DNA of 37,884 nt from CAZQSL01 sp964595945 (GTDB lineage: Bacteria > UBP15 > UBA6099 > JAJRTR01): the NCBI GenBank assembly GCA_964595945.1, contig CAZQSL010000023.1, positions 1-37,884 on the forward strand, read 5' to 3'. The position numbers were made by a program, and so were the translations under genes. The notes below the pieces were generated by a model that was not told the DNA's origin, ran no database searches, and saw only the letters and a program-made list of their open reading frames with translations. Positions 1 to 9,055 of the stretch are shown piece after piece; the stretch's first letter is position 1; every line of letters starts with the position of its first letter.

Positions 1-30
1 CGCCATGTACTTCCTCCATGCTTCGCTTCT

Positions 31-51
31 CTGAGTATTAGGGGTAATCAG
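31..51 (-). repeat. Diverged copy of the dispersed 21-bp repeat
   Basis: This 21-base stretch matches 19 of 21 positions of the outer terminal repeat of the MITE-like element at 22142-22503, in the orientation of its right end (CTGAG...GGGGTAATCAG). It lies just downstream of the DsrE-like gene. The element body cannot be judged because the window begins 30 bases away. Confidence 0.6.
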
Positions 52-158
52 GAAACTTTTAGTAATGGTAACCTAATAAATACAATGACCGCCGCAAGCA
101 GCGGGTAATTGAACCCAAAGAGATAACCAAAACCATGCAATGGCATCCAGGCTCAATC

Positions 159-506
159 TCAGAGTGTAATCACTTCGTAACCTTCGTCTATAAATCTGCT
201 TATGCTGGCATGTCCGCTCATGTCATCGATAAGCCTGAGTCCTTCAGCTTCTACGGCTTCGAGTGCCCCAAGTTTTGCACAACAGGCCTTGCATGCACCC
301 AGTATCAGATTATGCTCTCGCGATTTCCTGTAAAGCCCGGCCATCGGATTGTCTGGCGTCGCAAGTTGTGCGACCAATGTCACAGAAGCTCCCTCCAGCA
401 CAATCCCCGTCTCATATCCTTTTGATTTCATTTCGAGTGCGTTTAGCAGCACGTGTATGAAGCACATTAAATCATCTCTGAACGCAAAGATCACTGTTTT
501 TTTCAT
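159..506 (-). CDS. DsrE/DsrF-like family protein
   Basis: A 115-residue soluble protein with no signal peptide. It resembles small DsrE-like proteins common in anaerobes: an N-terminal beta strand (KKTVIFAFR), the segment MCFIHVLLNALEM, a conserved cysteine cluster ACKACC near residue 72, and the C-terminal GYEVITL. Members of this superfamily carry or relay sulfur on cysteine; the role of this subgroup is not established. I chose the ATG at 506 because an AGGAAG ribosome site lies just upstream; a GTG two codons earlier is the alternative. It follows the peroxiredoxin gene by 55 bases on the same strand and may be co-transcribed with it, which would fit thiol or sulfur redox chemistry. That link is inference. 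Confidence 0.75.
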   Translation of the reverse strand: MKKTVIFAFRDDLMCFIHVLLNALEMKSKGYETGIVLEGASVTLVAQLATPDNPMAGLYRKSREHNLILGACKACCAKLGALEAVEAEGLRLIDDMSGHASISRFIDEGYEVITL

Positions 507-561
507 ATTCACTTCCTTTTAGAAAGGCGGTGGGGAGGTCCCCGGCGATTGTGTCAGCCGG

Positions 562-1242
562 CTACTTTTTAACTTTGCGAAAACACATGAACCAGTCGAG
601 ACAATAGTAATCGTCACCCTGCTGCTCCACTCTGTCCTTCGCCGTGCCACATGATCCCGGAGGTGGGATTATGACATCGTCTCCCGGCTGCCAGTCGGCT
701 GGCGTGGCGATTGCATCGCGGTCGGCGGTCTGAAGCGATATCAACAATCGTTTTATTTCCTGAAAGTTTCGCCCGGTGGATGCGGGATAGTACATAAGCG
801 CTCGCACCTTGCTTTGCGGATCGATGACAAACACGGCTCTAACTGCATGTGTTTCATTGTCACCCGGATGCACCATTCCATACTTTTTCGACACTTCCAT
901 TTTGATATCTTCGATGAGGGGAAACGTCACTTCCACATCTTTCATACCCTTGTATTCGATTTTTTCTTTTATCGTTCGCAGCCATGCTATATGGCTGAAC
1001 ATGCTGTCGATCGACAATCCAACGAGTTCACAGTTCAGGCCTCTGAACTCTTCCATCATGGTTGCGAATGTCATGAATTCCGTCGTGCATACTGGCGTGA
1101 AATCCGCGGGATGACTGAACAGAATAACCCATTTCCCCTTGTAGTCATCTGGAAAGGATATGTCTCCCTGAGTTGTTTTGGCCTTGAAAGAGGGAGCGAT
1201 GTCCCCGATCAGCGGCAATCGGTTTTCATTCTGGTTTTCCAT
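562..1242 (-). CDS. Peroxiredoxin, Prx6-like with archaeal-type C-terminal Cys pair
   Basis: A 226-residue AhpC/TSA-family peroxidase that reduces hydrogen peroxide and organic peroxides in the cytoplasm. The peroxidatic cysteine is Cys52 in HPADFTPVCTTEF. The long C-terminal domain is typical of the Prx6 group. Near the end lie Cys214 and Cys220 in CLDWFMC. Their spacing of six matches the C-terminal cysteine pair known from the archaeal enzyme of Aeropyrum pernix, where one of them resolves the sulfenate. An additional Cys lies in PGSCG. An upstream ATG would add 36 residues, but those do not look like the family, and GAGGAGG sits nine bases before the chosen ATG. Its neighbours are the DsrE-like gene downstream and the end of the nuo operon upstream, with about 200 bases between. 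No clear promoter was seen in that gap. Confidence 0.88.
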   Translation of the reverse strand: MENQNENRLPLIGDIAPSFKAKTTQGDISFPDDYKGKWVILFSHPADFTPVCTTEFMTFATMMEEFRGLNCELVGLSIDSMFSHIAWLRTIKEKIEYKGMKDVEVTFPLIEDIKMEVSKKYGMVHPGDNETHAVRAVFVIDPQSKVRALMYYPASTGRNFQEIKRLLISLQTADRDAIATPADWQPGDDVIIPPPGSCGTAKDRVEQQGDDYYCLDWFMCFRKVKK

Positions 1243-1443
1243 TTCTTGCATCCTCCTCGCGTCATGGGTGACGCATAAATTTGTTTTCTCACCATAAATA
1301 TGAATCGCAAAAACAATTAAAATGTTTCGGATGCACCGCTTGAGCGACATGTATCGAACCCGATAATATACTCAACTCAACTCACAACATCGGCAAGTGT
1401 CCGAAAAAGAATACTCTTTCCGAGAAAGCCAGAGCCGGATGGG

Positions 1444-2928
1444 TCATATCTTTGATGCGAGGTTGGCAATGTCGATCAGTGGCTGGAAAAACAGTCCGAG
1501 GTACAATATTGCGGCAGTGGTGATGACGATTACAATAGTGAGGGGAATCGCTGTGCGAGCGGGGGGCAGATCAGTTCCCGGTTCGACAATGTACATGATG
1601 CGCACGATATTCCAGTAGTAGAACACGGAAACTACGCTGTTGGCTATGCCGACGAGTGCAATGAGATACATTTTGGCTTCGATGGCGGCTTTGAAGATGA
1701 AAAATTTACCAGTAAATCCGGCTGTGGGCGGTATGCCGGCAAGGGCGAGAAGGAAGATCACCATACAGAGAGCAAGGAAGGGGAAGCGTCGACCGACTCC
1801 TGCATAGCTGTCTATTTCGTCGCTGCCGGTTTTGTTGGAAACTCCTATGATGACAGCAAATGCGCCAAGATTCATCAGGAGGTATGCGGCAATATAGATC
1901 AGCACTGCGAGGATACCCTGCCGGCCAAGCGGTGTATCTTTGCCAAGAGCGCCGGCCACGATGACGCCTATGAGGATATAGCCGACATGTGCAATGCTGG
2001 AATAGGCGAGCATTCTCTTGATGTTTGTCTGGAGTATCGCGACGACGTTGCCGACTGTCATGGTGATGATGGAGATGACGACCAGCACCTGTATCCATTC
2101 GACCCCAGTGCGTGGATAGAGGGTGAGGAAGACACGGATGAGTACTGCTATGCCCGCGGCTTTGGGCAACACGGAGAAGTATGCTGTTGCAGGCGTCGGC
2201 GCTCCTTCATATGCGTCGGGCGACCAGAAGTGAAAAGGAACCATCGCGACTTTGAATCCGAAGCCGGTGAGCAGCAGGGTAAACGTGATGAGCATGATCT
2301 TCGAGCTTGCATTGCTGCCTGCTATGGCGGTAGTGATTATATTGATGTCGAGACTGCCCGATAGTCCGTAGAGGAGACTCATGCCATAGACGAGAAACGC
2401 CGATGCCGTGGCGCCCATGATCAGATATTTTATAGCGCCTTCGGATGATTTTGGATCGTCTTTTCTATATGCGCAGAGGACATAGCTGCATATACCGATG
2501 TACTCGATGTTGAGGTAGATCATCAACAGGTTGGTCGTGCCGACGAGGAACATCATTGCCGGGATCGACAATACGACAAGTGCGAAAAATTCACCGATAT
2601 ACAGCTTTAAATCGACATATCTGACGGCAAGTATCAGCACGAGTATGCCACCGAAGCAGAACAGAAATCTGAAGAATTGCGAATAATGGTCAGTGACGAC
2701 CATCTGGCTGATGAATGGTGAAACCTTCGACGCTGCGGGATAGGACGGGTGGATGAGATAAACGCATACAAGAGCAAGCGATACTACACCGAACCATGCG
2801 GTGAGCTTCTTCCGGTTGTCGGGCAGGAACATGTCGAAAGCGATCATCAGCAACCCGATACCGAAGATGAACATCTCGGGGAAGATGTGGGCTATTGTCG
2901 GATGGCTTGCGAGTATTCCGTTTATCAT
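1444..2928 (-). CDS. nuoN: NADH-quinone oxidoreductase subunit N
   Basis: Antiporter-like membrane subunit of complex I, 494 residues, one of the three large proton-channel subunits (L, M, N). It is almost wholly hydrophobic with about fourteen predicted helices. It carries the family signature around FKVAMVPFHFWSPDAYEGAPTP, with the functional lysine of the channel, and the later GIPPTAGFTGKF motif. It is the last gene of the operon, 57 bases after nuoM. I chose the ATG at 2928; a GTG four codons upstream is possible but has no room for a ribosome site. Downstream, a short C/G stem followed by a T-rich stretch (about 1400-1435, minus strand) could end transcription, but it is weak. Confidence 0.95.
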   Translation of the reverse strand: MINGILASHPTIAHIFPEMFIFGIGLLMIAFDMFLPDNRKKLTAWFGVVSLALVCVYLIHPSYPAASKVSPFISQMVVTDHYSQFFRFLFCFGGILVLILAVRYVDLKLYIGEFFALVVLSIPAMMFLVGTTNLLMIYLNIEYIGICSYVLCAYRKDDPKSSEGAIKYLIMGATASAFLVYGMSLLYGLSGSLDINIITTAIAGSNASSKIMLITFTLLLTGFGFKVAMVPFHFWSPDAYEGAPTPATAYFSVLPKAAGIAVLIRVFLTLYPRTGVEWIQVLVVISIITMTVGNVVAILQTNIKRMLAYSSIAHVGYILIGVIVAGALGKDTPLGRQGILAVLIYIAAYLLMNLGAFAVIIGVSNKTGSDEIDSYAGVGRRFPFLALCMVIFLLALAGIPPTAGFTGKFFIFKAAIEAKMYLIALVGIANSVVSVFYYWNIVRIMYIVEPGTDLPPARTAIPLTIVIVITTAAILYLGLFFQPLIDIANLASKI

Positions 2929-2985
2929 TTCAGACAGCACCTTGTCTTTCGGCCAGCGGCCGGGGGTCAGTTCGTATATCTTAGA

Positions 2986-4512
2986 TCAGCGCACGATCTG
3001 GCTGATAAGGTATTGCGTGTAGGGAGCGAATAGGTCAAGGAGCAGCCGCGGGTAGATGCCTATGACGATGGCAAATATGGCTGTGGGTACGAGTGTGAGG
3101 ATTTCGCGATAGTCCATGTCTCTGAGGCCTTCCCATTTTTTGTTGAAGGGCCCGAGGAACATTCGCTGGATTGTCCACAGGTGGTATGCGGCGGTGACGA
3201 CTATGCCGGCAACGGCGATGTAGACCATGATCTGGAAGAAGTTCGGGATCCAGCCATGAGGGGCTGCTGCGTTGAATGTGCCGACCATGACGAGGAATTC
3301 GCCCCAAAAGCTGTTGAGCCCGGGCAGCCCGAGCGATGCGAAAAACACGAGTGAGATAAACCCGGCGTAGATGGGAAGCTTTGTCGCGAGGCCACCGAAT
3401 TCGTACACGCCTCTCGTGTGGGCGCGGTCGTATATGACGCCGACGAGGAGGAATAGTCCGGCTGTGACCATGCCGTGGTTGTACATCTGCATGATTGCGC
3501 CATTCATGGCCTGAGTCTGGAAAGTCGCCATGCCGAGCACGCAGAATCCCATGTGACCGATGGAAGAATAGGCGATGATCTTTTTGAGATCGGTCTGCGC
3601 CATCGCGACGAGCGAACCATAGGCTATGTTGATGACTCCAAGTATGGCGATGTACGGCGCAAGTGTGAGAGCAGCATCCGGGAGGATCGTGTAGTTGATG
3701 CGAAGGATGCCATAAGTGCCCATCTTGAGGAGTACGCCGGCGAGGATGACGCTGACAGCTGTGGGGGCTTCGACGTGTGCGTCGGGCAGCCATGTGTGGA
3801 ATGGGAAGATCGGAACTTTAATGGCGAACCCGATAAACAGTCCGATGAAACATACTATGCCGAAGCAGCCTGCGGCTCGTGGATCGAGTGAAAGCGCTTT
3901 CGCGATCTCGAACATGTCGAATGTGTTGCGTCCGGCCGCAAAGTAGAGCGCGATGATCACAAGCAGCATGAGCAGGCTGCCCACGAGCGTGTAGAGAAAG
4001 AACTTGATGGCCGCGTACTCTTTGCGTGGCCCGCCCCAGATGCCGATCAGGAAGTACATCGGCACGAGCATGATTTCCCAGAATACGTAAAACAGGAAAA
4101 AGTCGAGCGATACGAATACGCCGAGCATCGAAGTTTCAAGCAGAAGGAACAGGGAAAAATACCCTTTGACTTTTTTTGTGATGCCCCATGAGGCTGCGAG
4201 AGACACGGTGGACAGCACGGTTGTGAGTGCGAGCAGTGGTACGCTGAGCCCGTCGCCGCCGATGAAATACTGGATGCCAAGCGAAGGTATCCAGTCGATT
4301 TTGGTGACGAATTGTAGCGTCTTGGTGATGTGCGGGTCGAACATCATCAGCAGTCGCACTGTCAGCGCCACCGGCACGAGCGACACGAGCATTGCCGTCA
4401 CTTTGGTAATGCGGCCGTTTTTGCCTTCGGGCAGCAGGAAGATGGGTATCGCCCCGAGTATGGGTATGAACACCATCAGTGTGAGTATATTTTTGTCGAT
4501 AAATGCGGACAT
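2986..4512 (-). CDS. nuoM: NADH-quinone oxidoreductase subunit M
   Basis: Second antiporter-like proton-pumping subunit of complex I, 508 residues, a usual length. Motifs visible are the glutamate helix FYVFWEIMLVPMYFLIGIWGG, the channel helix FAIKVPIFPFHTWLPDAHVEAPT with its lysine and histidine, and GLPGLNSFWGEFLV near residue 405. A GGAGG lies about ten bases before the ATG. The gene is 25 bases after nuoL and before nuoN, the standard order. Nothing is truncated and the key charged residues are present, so it should be functional. Confidence 0.96.
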   Translation of the reverse strand: MSAFIDKNILTLMVFIPILGAIPIFLLPEGKNGRITKVTAMLVSLVPVALTVRLLMMFDPHITKTLQFVTKIDWIPSLGIQYFIGGDGLSVPLLALTTVLSTVSLAASWGITKKVKGYFSLFLLLETSMLGVFVSLDFFLFYVFWEIMLVPMYFLIGIWGGPRKEYAAIKFFLYTLVGSLLMLLVIIALYFAAGRNTFDMFEIAKALSLDPRAAGCFGIVCFIGLFIGFAIKVPIFPFHTWLPDAHVEAPTAVSVILAGVLLKMGTYGILRINYTILPDAALTLAPYIAILGVINIAYGSLVAMAQTDLKKIIAYSSIGHMGFCVLGMATFQTQAMNGAIMQMYNHGMVTAGLFLLVGVIYDRAHTRGVYEFGGLATKLPIYAGFISLVFFASLGLPGLNSFWGEFLVMVGTFNAAAPHGWIPNFFQIMVYIAVAGIVVTAAYHLWTIQRMFLGPFNKKWEGLRDMDYREILTLVPTAIFAIVIGIYPRLLLDLFAPYTQYLISQIVR

Positions 4513-4537
4513 CAGCAGCCGCCTCCCGTGTAATGCT

Positions 4538-6565
4538 TCATTTGAGTAACAGAATCAGGAGCACCCCTATAAGGAGGAACAGGGCGTAATTCTGAAGATT
4601 TCCAGTCTGGAAAAACCGTGCGACGACACCGGTCCATTTTACTATGTAGCCAATCAGGTTAACGGCACCGTCGATGATCCATTTGTCGAACCAGCCATAC
4701 ATCCGGCTCAGCAGTACGCCGAACCATCCCGAGAAGTTGACTACGCCGTCAACGATATTTTTGTCGAACCAGCTCAGGCATTTGATAAATACCGCGCCAA
4801 GCGGCAGTATGCCGTGATCTACGAGATCGTCGAGGTAATACTTGTTGATGAGCAGCTGTCGTAGCGGGGCGAAAACAGTTCGGATACGATCACGGCTGAT
4901 GATATTCCATCTATATACCATCGCAGCAAGTACGATGCCGCTGATGGCTATGACGGTGGATACTGCCATGATCGTATAGTTGACATGGATCACCCCACCA
5001 TGCGCGATGCCATGTTCGGCTGCCTTGAACGATGTAAAATTGACAAGGTGATGGAACTTGTTGGCCCACGGAGTGCCGAGCCATCCTGCCGCTACGGTGG
5101 GGACGATCAGCACCATGAGAGGGCCGGTTATGGCAAGTGGCGACTCGTGCGGATGTCCGTGTCCGCGATACTCGCCGCTGAATGTGAGAAACATCAGCCT
5201 GAACATGTAAAATGCGGTCATAAGCGCCGCGAGGCATCCGAATATCAATGGCAGCGCGTGCAATACGTCACCGTGCCCGAGCATCCAGAGTTGTGCGTCA
5301 TTGAGGATTTCATCCTTGCTCCAGAATCCCGCGAATGGGAATATCCCGGCTATGGAAAGCGAGGCAAGGAGGAATGCTATGTATGTGATGGGCATTTTTT
5401 TGCGAAGGCCGCCCATCTCTCTCATGTCCTGCGTGTGACAGGCATGTATGACGCTGCCCGATCCGAGGAACAGAAGCGCCTTGAAAAACGCGTGCGTGAA
5501 CAGGTGAAACACGCCGGCCGTGTAGCCGCCGACGCCTAGTCCCATTATCATGTAACCGAGCTGGCTGATGGTGGAGTACGCAAGCACCTTCTTGATGTCG
5601 TACATCACGAGCCCCATCGTGGCTGCGAAAAATGCTGTGAATCCGCCGATGAGGGCGACGAACAGCATGCCGCTGGGCGCGAAATCGAAGATCGGATACG
5701 CGCGCGCGACAAGATACACGCCGGCTGCGACCATCGTCGCGGCATGGATCAGCGCGCTGACTGGTGTCGGGCCTTCCATGGCGTCCGGCAGCCAGATGTG
5801 GAGGGGGAACTGCGCTGATTTCCCGACCGCGCCCATGAATAGGAAGACTGCGGCGAATGTGATGAATGTGCCGCCGTATATCTCGGGATGTTTATGCAAA
5901 GTATTGAAAACTTCAACAAAGTTGAACGTGGCCCCGGCCATACCATTAAATTTAATGGTCAGTCCGAAAAGCATGGCAATGCCAATAAGCATGCCAGTGT
6001 CGCCGATACGGGTAGTGAGAAACGCCTTGACAGCCGCCCGCGCCGCTTCGGGTTTATGAAACCAGAATCCGATCAGCAGATACGACGCCAGTCCGACGAG
6101 TTCCCACCCGATGTAGATAAGCAGCAGGCTGTCGGCAAGTACAAGGATAAGCATCGCAGCCGCGAAGATGGAAAGATAGGCGAAGAATCGCGGGTACATC
6201 GGATCGCCGTGCATGTAACTGGTCGAATAGACAAATACGAGGAAAGAAACAAGCGTGACGACAATCAGCATCATCGCTGTGAGATTGTCGACGAAAACTC
6301 CAGCGCGAAGGCGGAATTCGCCAAGCTGCATGAGTTCGATTGATCGGGTGTACGCATGACCGTGGGCGAATTCGTGACCTGTGAGGACTCCGAAAAAGAT
6401 CACGGCTGAAATCGCGAGCGATATGCCTATGCCGGTGATCGCTACCGCAGCGGAAGGGCGGTTCCTCAGCACCTTGCTGAAGAACACGATAATCGCGAAT
6501 GCAAGGAGCGGAAACACCGGGATGAGCGGTGAGTACAGAAGCGCTGTGTCGAATAATCCGGCCAT
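4538..6565 (-). CDS. nuoL: NADH-quinone oxidoreductase subunit L
   Basis: The largest antiporter-like subunit of complex I, 675 residues. It forms the distal proton channel and normally carries the long lateral helix at its C-terminus. The signature LLIYIGWELVGLASYLLIGFWF and the channel motif AQFPLHIWLPDAMEGPTPVSALIHAATMV are intact. The final 130 residues contain an amphipathic stretch and a last transmembrane helix (YALFLLIGVLLILLL), consistent with the lateral helix and its anchor. The ribosome site is weak (AAAAGAAA). It follows nuoK after 58 bases. Confidence 0.96.
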   Translation of the reverse strand: MAGLFDTALLYSPLIPVFPLLAFAIIVFFSKVLRNRPSAAVAITGIGISLAISAVIFFGVLTGHEFAHGHAYTRSIELMQLGEFRLRAGVFVDNLTAMMLIVVTLVSFLVFVYSTSYMHGDPMYPRFFAYLSIFAAAMLILVLADSLLLIYIGWELVGLASYLLIGFWFHKPEAARAAVKAFLTTRIGDTGMLIGIAMLFGLTIKFNGMAGATFNFVEVFNTLHKHPEIYGGTFITFAAVFLFMGAVGKSAQFPLHIWLPDAMEGPTPVSALIHAATMVAAGVYLVARAYPIFDFAPSGMLFVALIGGFTAFFAATMGLVMYDIKKVLAYSTISQLGYMIMGLGVGGYTAGVFHLFTHAFFKALLFLGSGSVIHACHTQDMREMGGLRKKMPITYIAFLLASLSIAGIFPFAGFWSKDEILNDAQLWMLGHGDVLHALPLIFGCLAALMTAFYMFRLMFLTFSGEYRGHGHPHESPLAITGPLMVLIVPTVAAGWLGTPWANKFHHLVNFTSFKAAEHGIAHGGVIHVNYTIMAVSTVIAISGIVLAAMVYRWNIISRDRIRTVFAPLRQLLINKYYLDDLVDHGILPLGAVFIKCLSWFDKNIVDGVVNFSGWFGVLLSRMYGWFDKWIIDGAVNLIGYIVKWTGVVARFFQTGNLQNYALFLLIGVLLILLLK

Positions 6566-6623
6566 AATTATTTCTTTTTACCTTTTTGTGGCAACCATGA
6601 CAGAGGACTGAGCCCCGCGATGG

Positions 6624-6932
6624 CTACCACTTCATGAGATTGATCTCGTCCATCTTGACCGTGCCGCGCTGCCTGTAGATGGCAAGGATGATGCCAAGCC
6701 CGACTGCCGCTTCGGCTGCCGCGACCGTGATGGTGAATACTACAAATACCTGCCCGAGCGTGTTGTGCCCGCCGAGATAGCGCGAAAATGCTACCAGATT
6801 GATGTTTGCGGCATTGAGCATCAGTTCTACGCCCATCAGTATGGCAATCATGTTACGGCGCACGAGCACTCCATAGAGTCCGATGCAGAACAGTGCTGCC
6901 GCGAGTATCAAAAAATGACTGAGAGGCACCAT
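6624..6932 (-). CDS. nuoK: NADH-quinone oxidoreductase subunit K
   Basis: A 102-residue, three-helix membrane subunit of complex I. It carries buried glutamates in GVELMLNAANINLVAF and AAAEAAVGLGIILAIYRQRG, the E-channel residues of the family. The chosen ATG gives a start MVPLSHFLILAA that aligns with the usual N-terminus. A TTG at 6953 overlapping the nuoJ stop, or an ATG at 6938, are alternatives. It lies between nuoJ and nuoL as expected. Confidence 0.94.
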   Translation of the reverse strand: MVPLSHFLILAAALFCIGLYGVLVRRNMIAILMGVELMLNAANINLVAFSRYLGGHNTLGQVFVVFTITVAAAEAAVGLGIILAIYRQRGTVKMDEINLMKW

Positions 6933-6949
6933 GATCATTCCGGCGCGGG

Positions 6950-7477
6950 TCAATCCTGACCCGGGCCGCCCTCCCTTCGCGCGATCACTATCGCTCCGAT
7001 CATCGCCACAAGCAGCAGTACCGACGCGACCTCGAAAGGAAGCACGTAATCGGTCAGCAGATGCAGCCCGAGTGCCTGTACATTGGAGCCTCCTGCGGGA
7101 TTTCCAGCCGTTATGCCGCCCCAGTTGGCAATGAGCGATTTCGCGATTATCGACAGAAATACAAGTATCAGGATTATAGCCGGGATATTCTGGGCATTAT
7201 GCGTTTTCAGCACCTTGCCGCCCGAATATTTCTGGCTGAGCATGATTGCAAACAATATTAGCACCGTGACCGCGCCGACATAGATGAGCACCTGTATGGC
7301 AGCGAGAAATTCGGCTTCGAGCAGGATGTATATCCCCGCTACCGCCGTGAACGACAGTGCGAGAAACATGGCGCAGTGAACTATATTTTTAAGCGCCACA
7401 ACCCCTATCGCCGAGATGATCACCGTACCGGCGAGTATGTAGAACCAGAATGATGGCAGATTATGCAGGAAGCTCAT
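6950..7477 (-). CDS. nuoJ: NADH-quinone oxidoreductase subunit J
   Basis: A 175-residue membrane subunit of complex I with five predicted helices. It contains the conserved segment around residue 60, AIQVLIYVGAVTVLILFAIML, which includes the pi-bulge helix region of the family. The ATG at 7477 is preceded by AAGGA and lies inside the end of nuoI, a 17-base overlap implying translational coupling. The C-terminus ends in ARREGGPGQD. The middle part between helices 3 and 4 is a little Gly/Ala-rich but ordinary. Confidence 0.93.
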   Translation of the reverse strand: MSFLHNLPSFWFYILAGTVIISAIGVVALKNIVHCAMFLALSFTAVAGIYILLEAEFLAAIQVLIYVGAVTVLILFAIMLSQKYSGGKVLKTHNAQNIPAIILILVFLSIIAKSLIANWGGITAGNPAGGSNVQALGLHLLTDYVLPFEVASVLLLVAMIGAIVIARREGGPGQD

Positions 7478-7904
7478 AGTCCTTCCCGGATTCAAGTAGT
7501 TTTTCTTTCGTCAGCCTGATATCGGCGCGATCCCGGCATGCCATTTCGTAGAAAGATGTCATGACGAGCGCCTGCGTTGGGCATGCCTCAACACATAGGC
7601 CGCAGAATATGCAGGCATCGAGTTCGAGCGTAAAGTCATCGATGATGAGTTTTTTTGCGCTGCCTTCAGGCGCTTTCGACGTTTTGACGGTGATCAGACG
7701 GTCAGGGCATACCCGCTCGCAGGCCTTGCAGCCGATGCAGAGCGTCTCGCCGTTTTCGTCGACCCTTATCCCGTGGCGTCCGCGCGAACGTGCCGGCACC
7801 TCGGGTTTGACCTTTGGATACTGTATCGTTATGGCAGGCCGGAACAGGTGCTTGAGGGTCAACCACATGCCGACGAGCAAACCTTTGCCTGTGAGTAGTT
7901 CCAT
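7461..7904 (-). CDS. nuoI: NADH-quinone oxidoreductase subunit I, 2x[4Fe-4S]
   Basis: A 147-residue ferredoxin-like subunit that carries clusters N6a and N6b and passes electrons towards the N2 cluster in NuoB. Two complete cluster motifs are visible: Cys56-59-62 with Cys66 (CIGCKACERVCP) and Cys98-101-104 with Cys108 (CIFCGLCVEACP). The N-terminus has an amphipathic membrane-associated helix, LLVGMWLTLKHLFRP. The ATG at 7904 lies five bases past the nuoH stop with AAGAGA before it. An upstream in-frame extension is non-homologous and lies inside nuoH, so it is excluded. Confidence 0.95.
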   Translation of the reverse strand: MELLTGKGLLVGMWLTLKHLFRPAITIQYPKVKPEVPARSRGRHGIRVDENGETLCIGCKACERVCPDRLITVKTSKAPEGSAKKLIIDDFTLELDACIFCGLCVEACPTQALVMTSFYEMACRDRADIRLTKEKLLESGKDYELPA

Positions 7905-7909
7905 ATCTC

Positions 7910-8965
7910 TTATTTTACCAGTCCCATTCCCACGATCGCGCCTGAAATCAGTATCGTCACGAGTGATACCGGGATCAGCACTTTCCATGCGAATTCCATA
8001 AGTTGGTCAACCCTGAAGCGAGGGAATGTCACCCTTATCCATATCATTATGAACATCAGCACCCAGCACTTGAACGTGTACCAGATAAACGATCCGAGCC
8101 GCCCGCCGATTTCGATGCCGAATGGCGACATCCACCCACCGAGGAATAGTGTGGTCGCGATGCCGGAGAGGAGGAACATATTCATCCACTCCGCGAGGAA
8201 AAACATCGCGAAACGCATGCCGCTGTACTCCGTGTTGTAGCCAGCGACAAGCTCCGACTCGGCTTCGGGAAGGTCGAACGGCGTGCGGTTGAGCTCAGCG
8301 AGGGCCGCGATCAGATATACGATAGCCGCCACCGCGAGATGTGGATAGCGGAAGAAATTCCAGTGAAGAATACCGCCCTTCTGCGACGCGACTATGTCGT
8401 TCATGGAGAGCGAGCCCGCCATGACGATCACGCCAAGCAGTGACAGCAGCGCAGGCACTTCATAGCTCACTATTTGAGCCGCCGAACGCATGCCGCCGAG
8501 CAGCGAATACTTGTTGTTGGACGACCAGCCACCGGTCATGATACCGATGACCGCGATGGAGGTGATTGCAAGGATATAGAGGATGCCGATGTTGAGGTCC
8601 TGCGCGATCATGCCGCTGCCGAACGGTATGACGACATAGGCCATCAGCGCTGGCACCATTACGAGGTATGGCGCGATGCGAAATATCGGCTTGTCGGCGG
8701 CAGCCGGTATGATGTCTTCCTTGAAGAACAGTTTTACGCCGTCAGCAATGGGTTGCAGCACCCCCTTCGGCCCGACATTCATCGGCCCGAGTCGTATCTG
8801 CATGTAGCCCCAGATTTTTCTTTCGGCATACACCAGCACAATCGTCGTCAGAAACGCCCACACGAAAACCACCGTGAACACCAGCACTATTTCGATCAGG
8901 TTAAAGACCGGCAGTGGACATCCCGCCCCGAGCAGTGCGTGTCTGAATTGACTGTATAATTCCAT
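7910..8965 (-). CDS. nuoH: NADH-quinone oxidoreductase subunit H
   Basis: A 351-residue membrane subunit that forms part of the quinone cavity at the junction of the arms of complex I. Family motifs are present: YAERKIWGYMQIRLGPMNVGP near residue 45, ALAELNRTPFDLPEAESELVAGYNTEYSGMRFAMFFLAEW around residue 215, and the C-terminal VTFPRFRVDQLMEFAWKVLIP. AAGG precedes the ATG. The gene is separated from nuoD by an AT-rich 90-base gap, the longest in the operon. Confidence 0.96.
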   Translation of the reverse strand: MELYSQFRHALLGAGCPLPVFNLIEIVLVFTVVFVWAFLTTIVLVYAERKIWGYMQIRLGPMNVGPKGVLQPIADGVKLFFKEDIIPAAADKPIFRIAPYLVMVPALMAYVVIPFGSGMIAQDLNIGILYILAITSIAVIGIMTGGWSSNNKYSLLGGMRSAAQIVSYEVPALLSLLGVIVMAGSLSMNDIVASQKGGILHWNFFRYPHLAVAAIVYLIAALAELNRTPFDLPEAESELVAGYNTEYSGMRFAMFFLAEWMNMFLLSGIATTLFLGGWMSPFGIEIGGRLGSFIWYTFKCWVLMFIMIWIRVTFPRFRVDQLMEFAWKVLIPVSLVTILISGAIVGMGLVK

Positions 8966-9055
8966 TTTGCCTTGTCTTTGTTTTTTATTATTCTAAATCC
9001 ATGTTAATTCATAAATCCAAGCTATCCGTGTCAAAAAAGCCTTATCATCCATCTC
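8966..9055 (-). promoter_or_regulatory. AT-rich gap between nuoD and nuoH, possible internal promoter
   Basis: This 90-base gap is unusually AT-rich inside an otherwise tight operon. On the minus strand it holds TTGACA (9029-9034) followed by several -10-like hexamers, but none at an ideal distance: TATGAA is at 15 bases. A near-repeat GGATTTA-GAAT occurs twice. It may be a secondary promoter feeding nuoHIJKLMN, or only a relaxed spacer. Confidence 0.25.

Noticed and set aside
4985..5539. Long frames antisense to nuoL, nuoM and feoB
   Set aside because: They are shadows of strongly coding GC-rich genes. None has a ribosome site or a recognisable domain.
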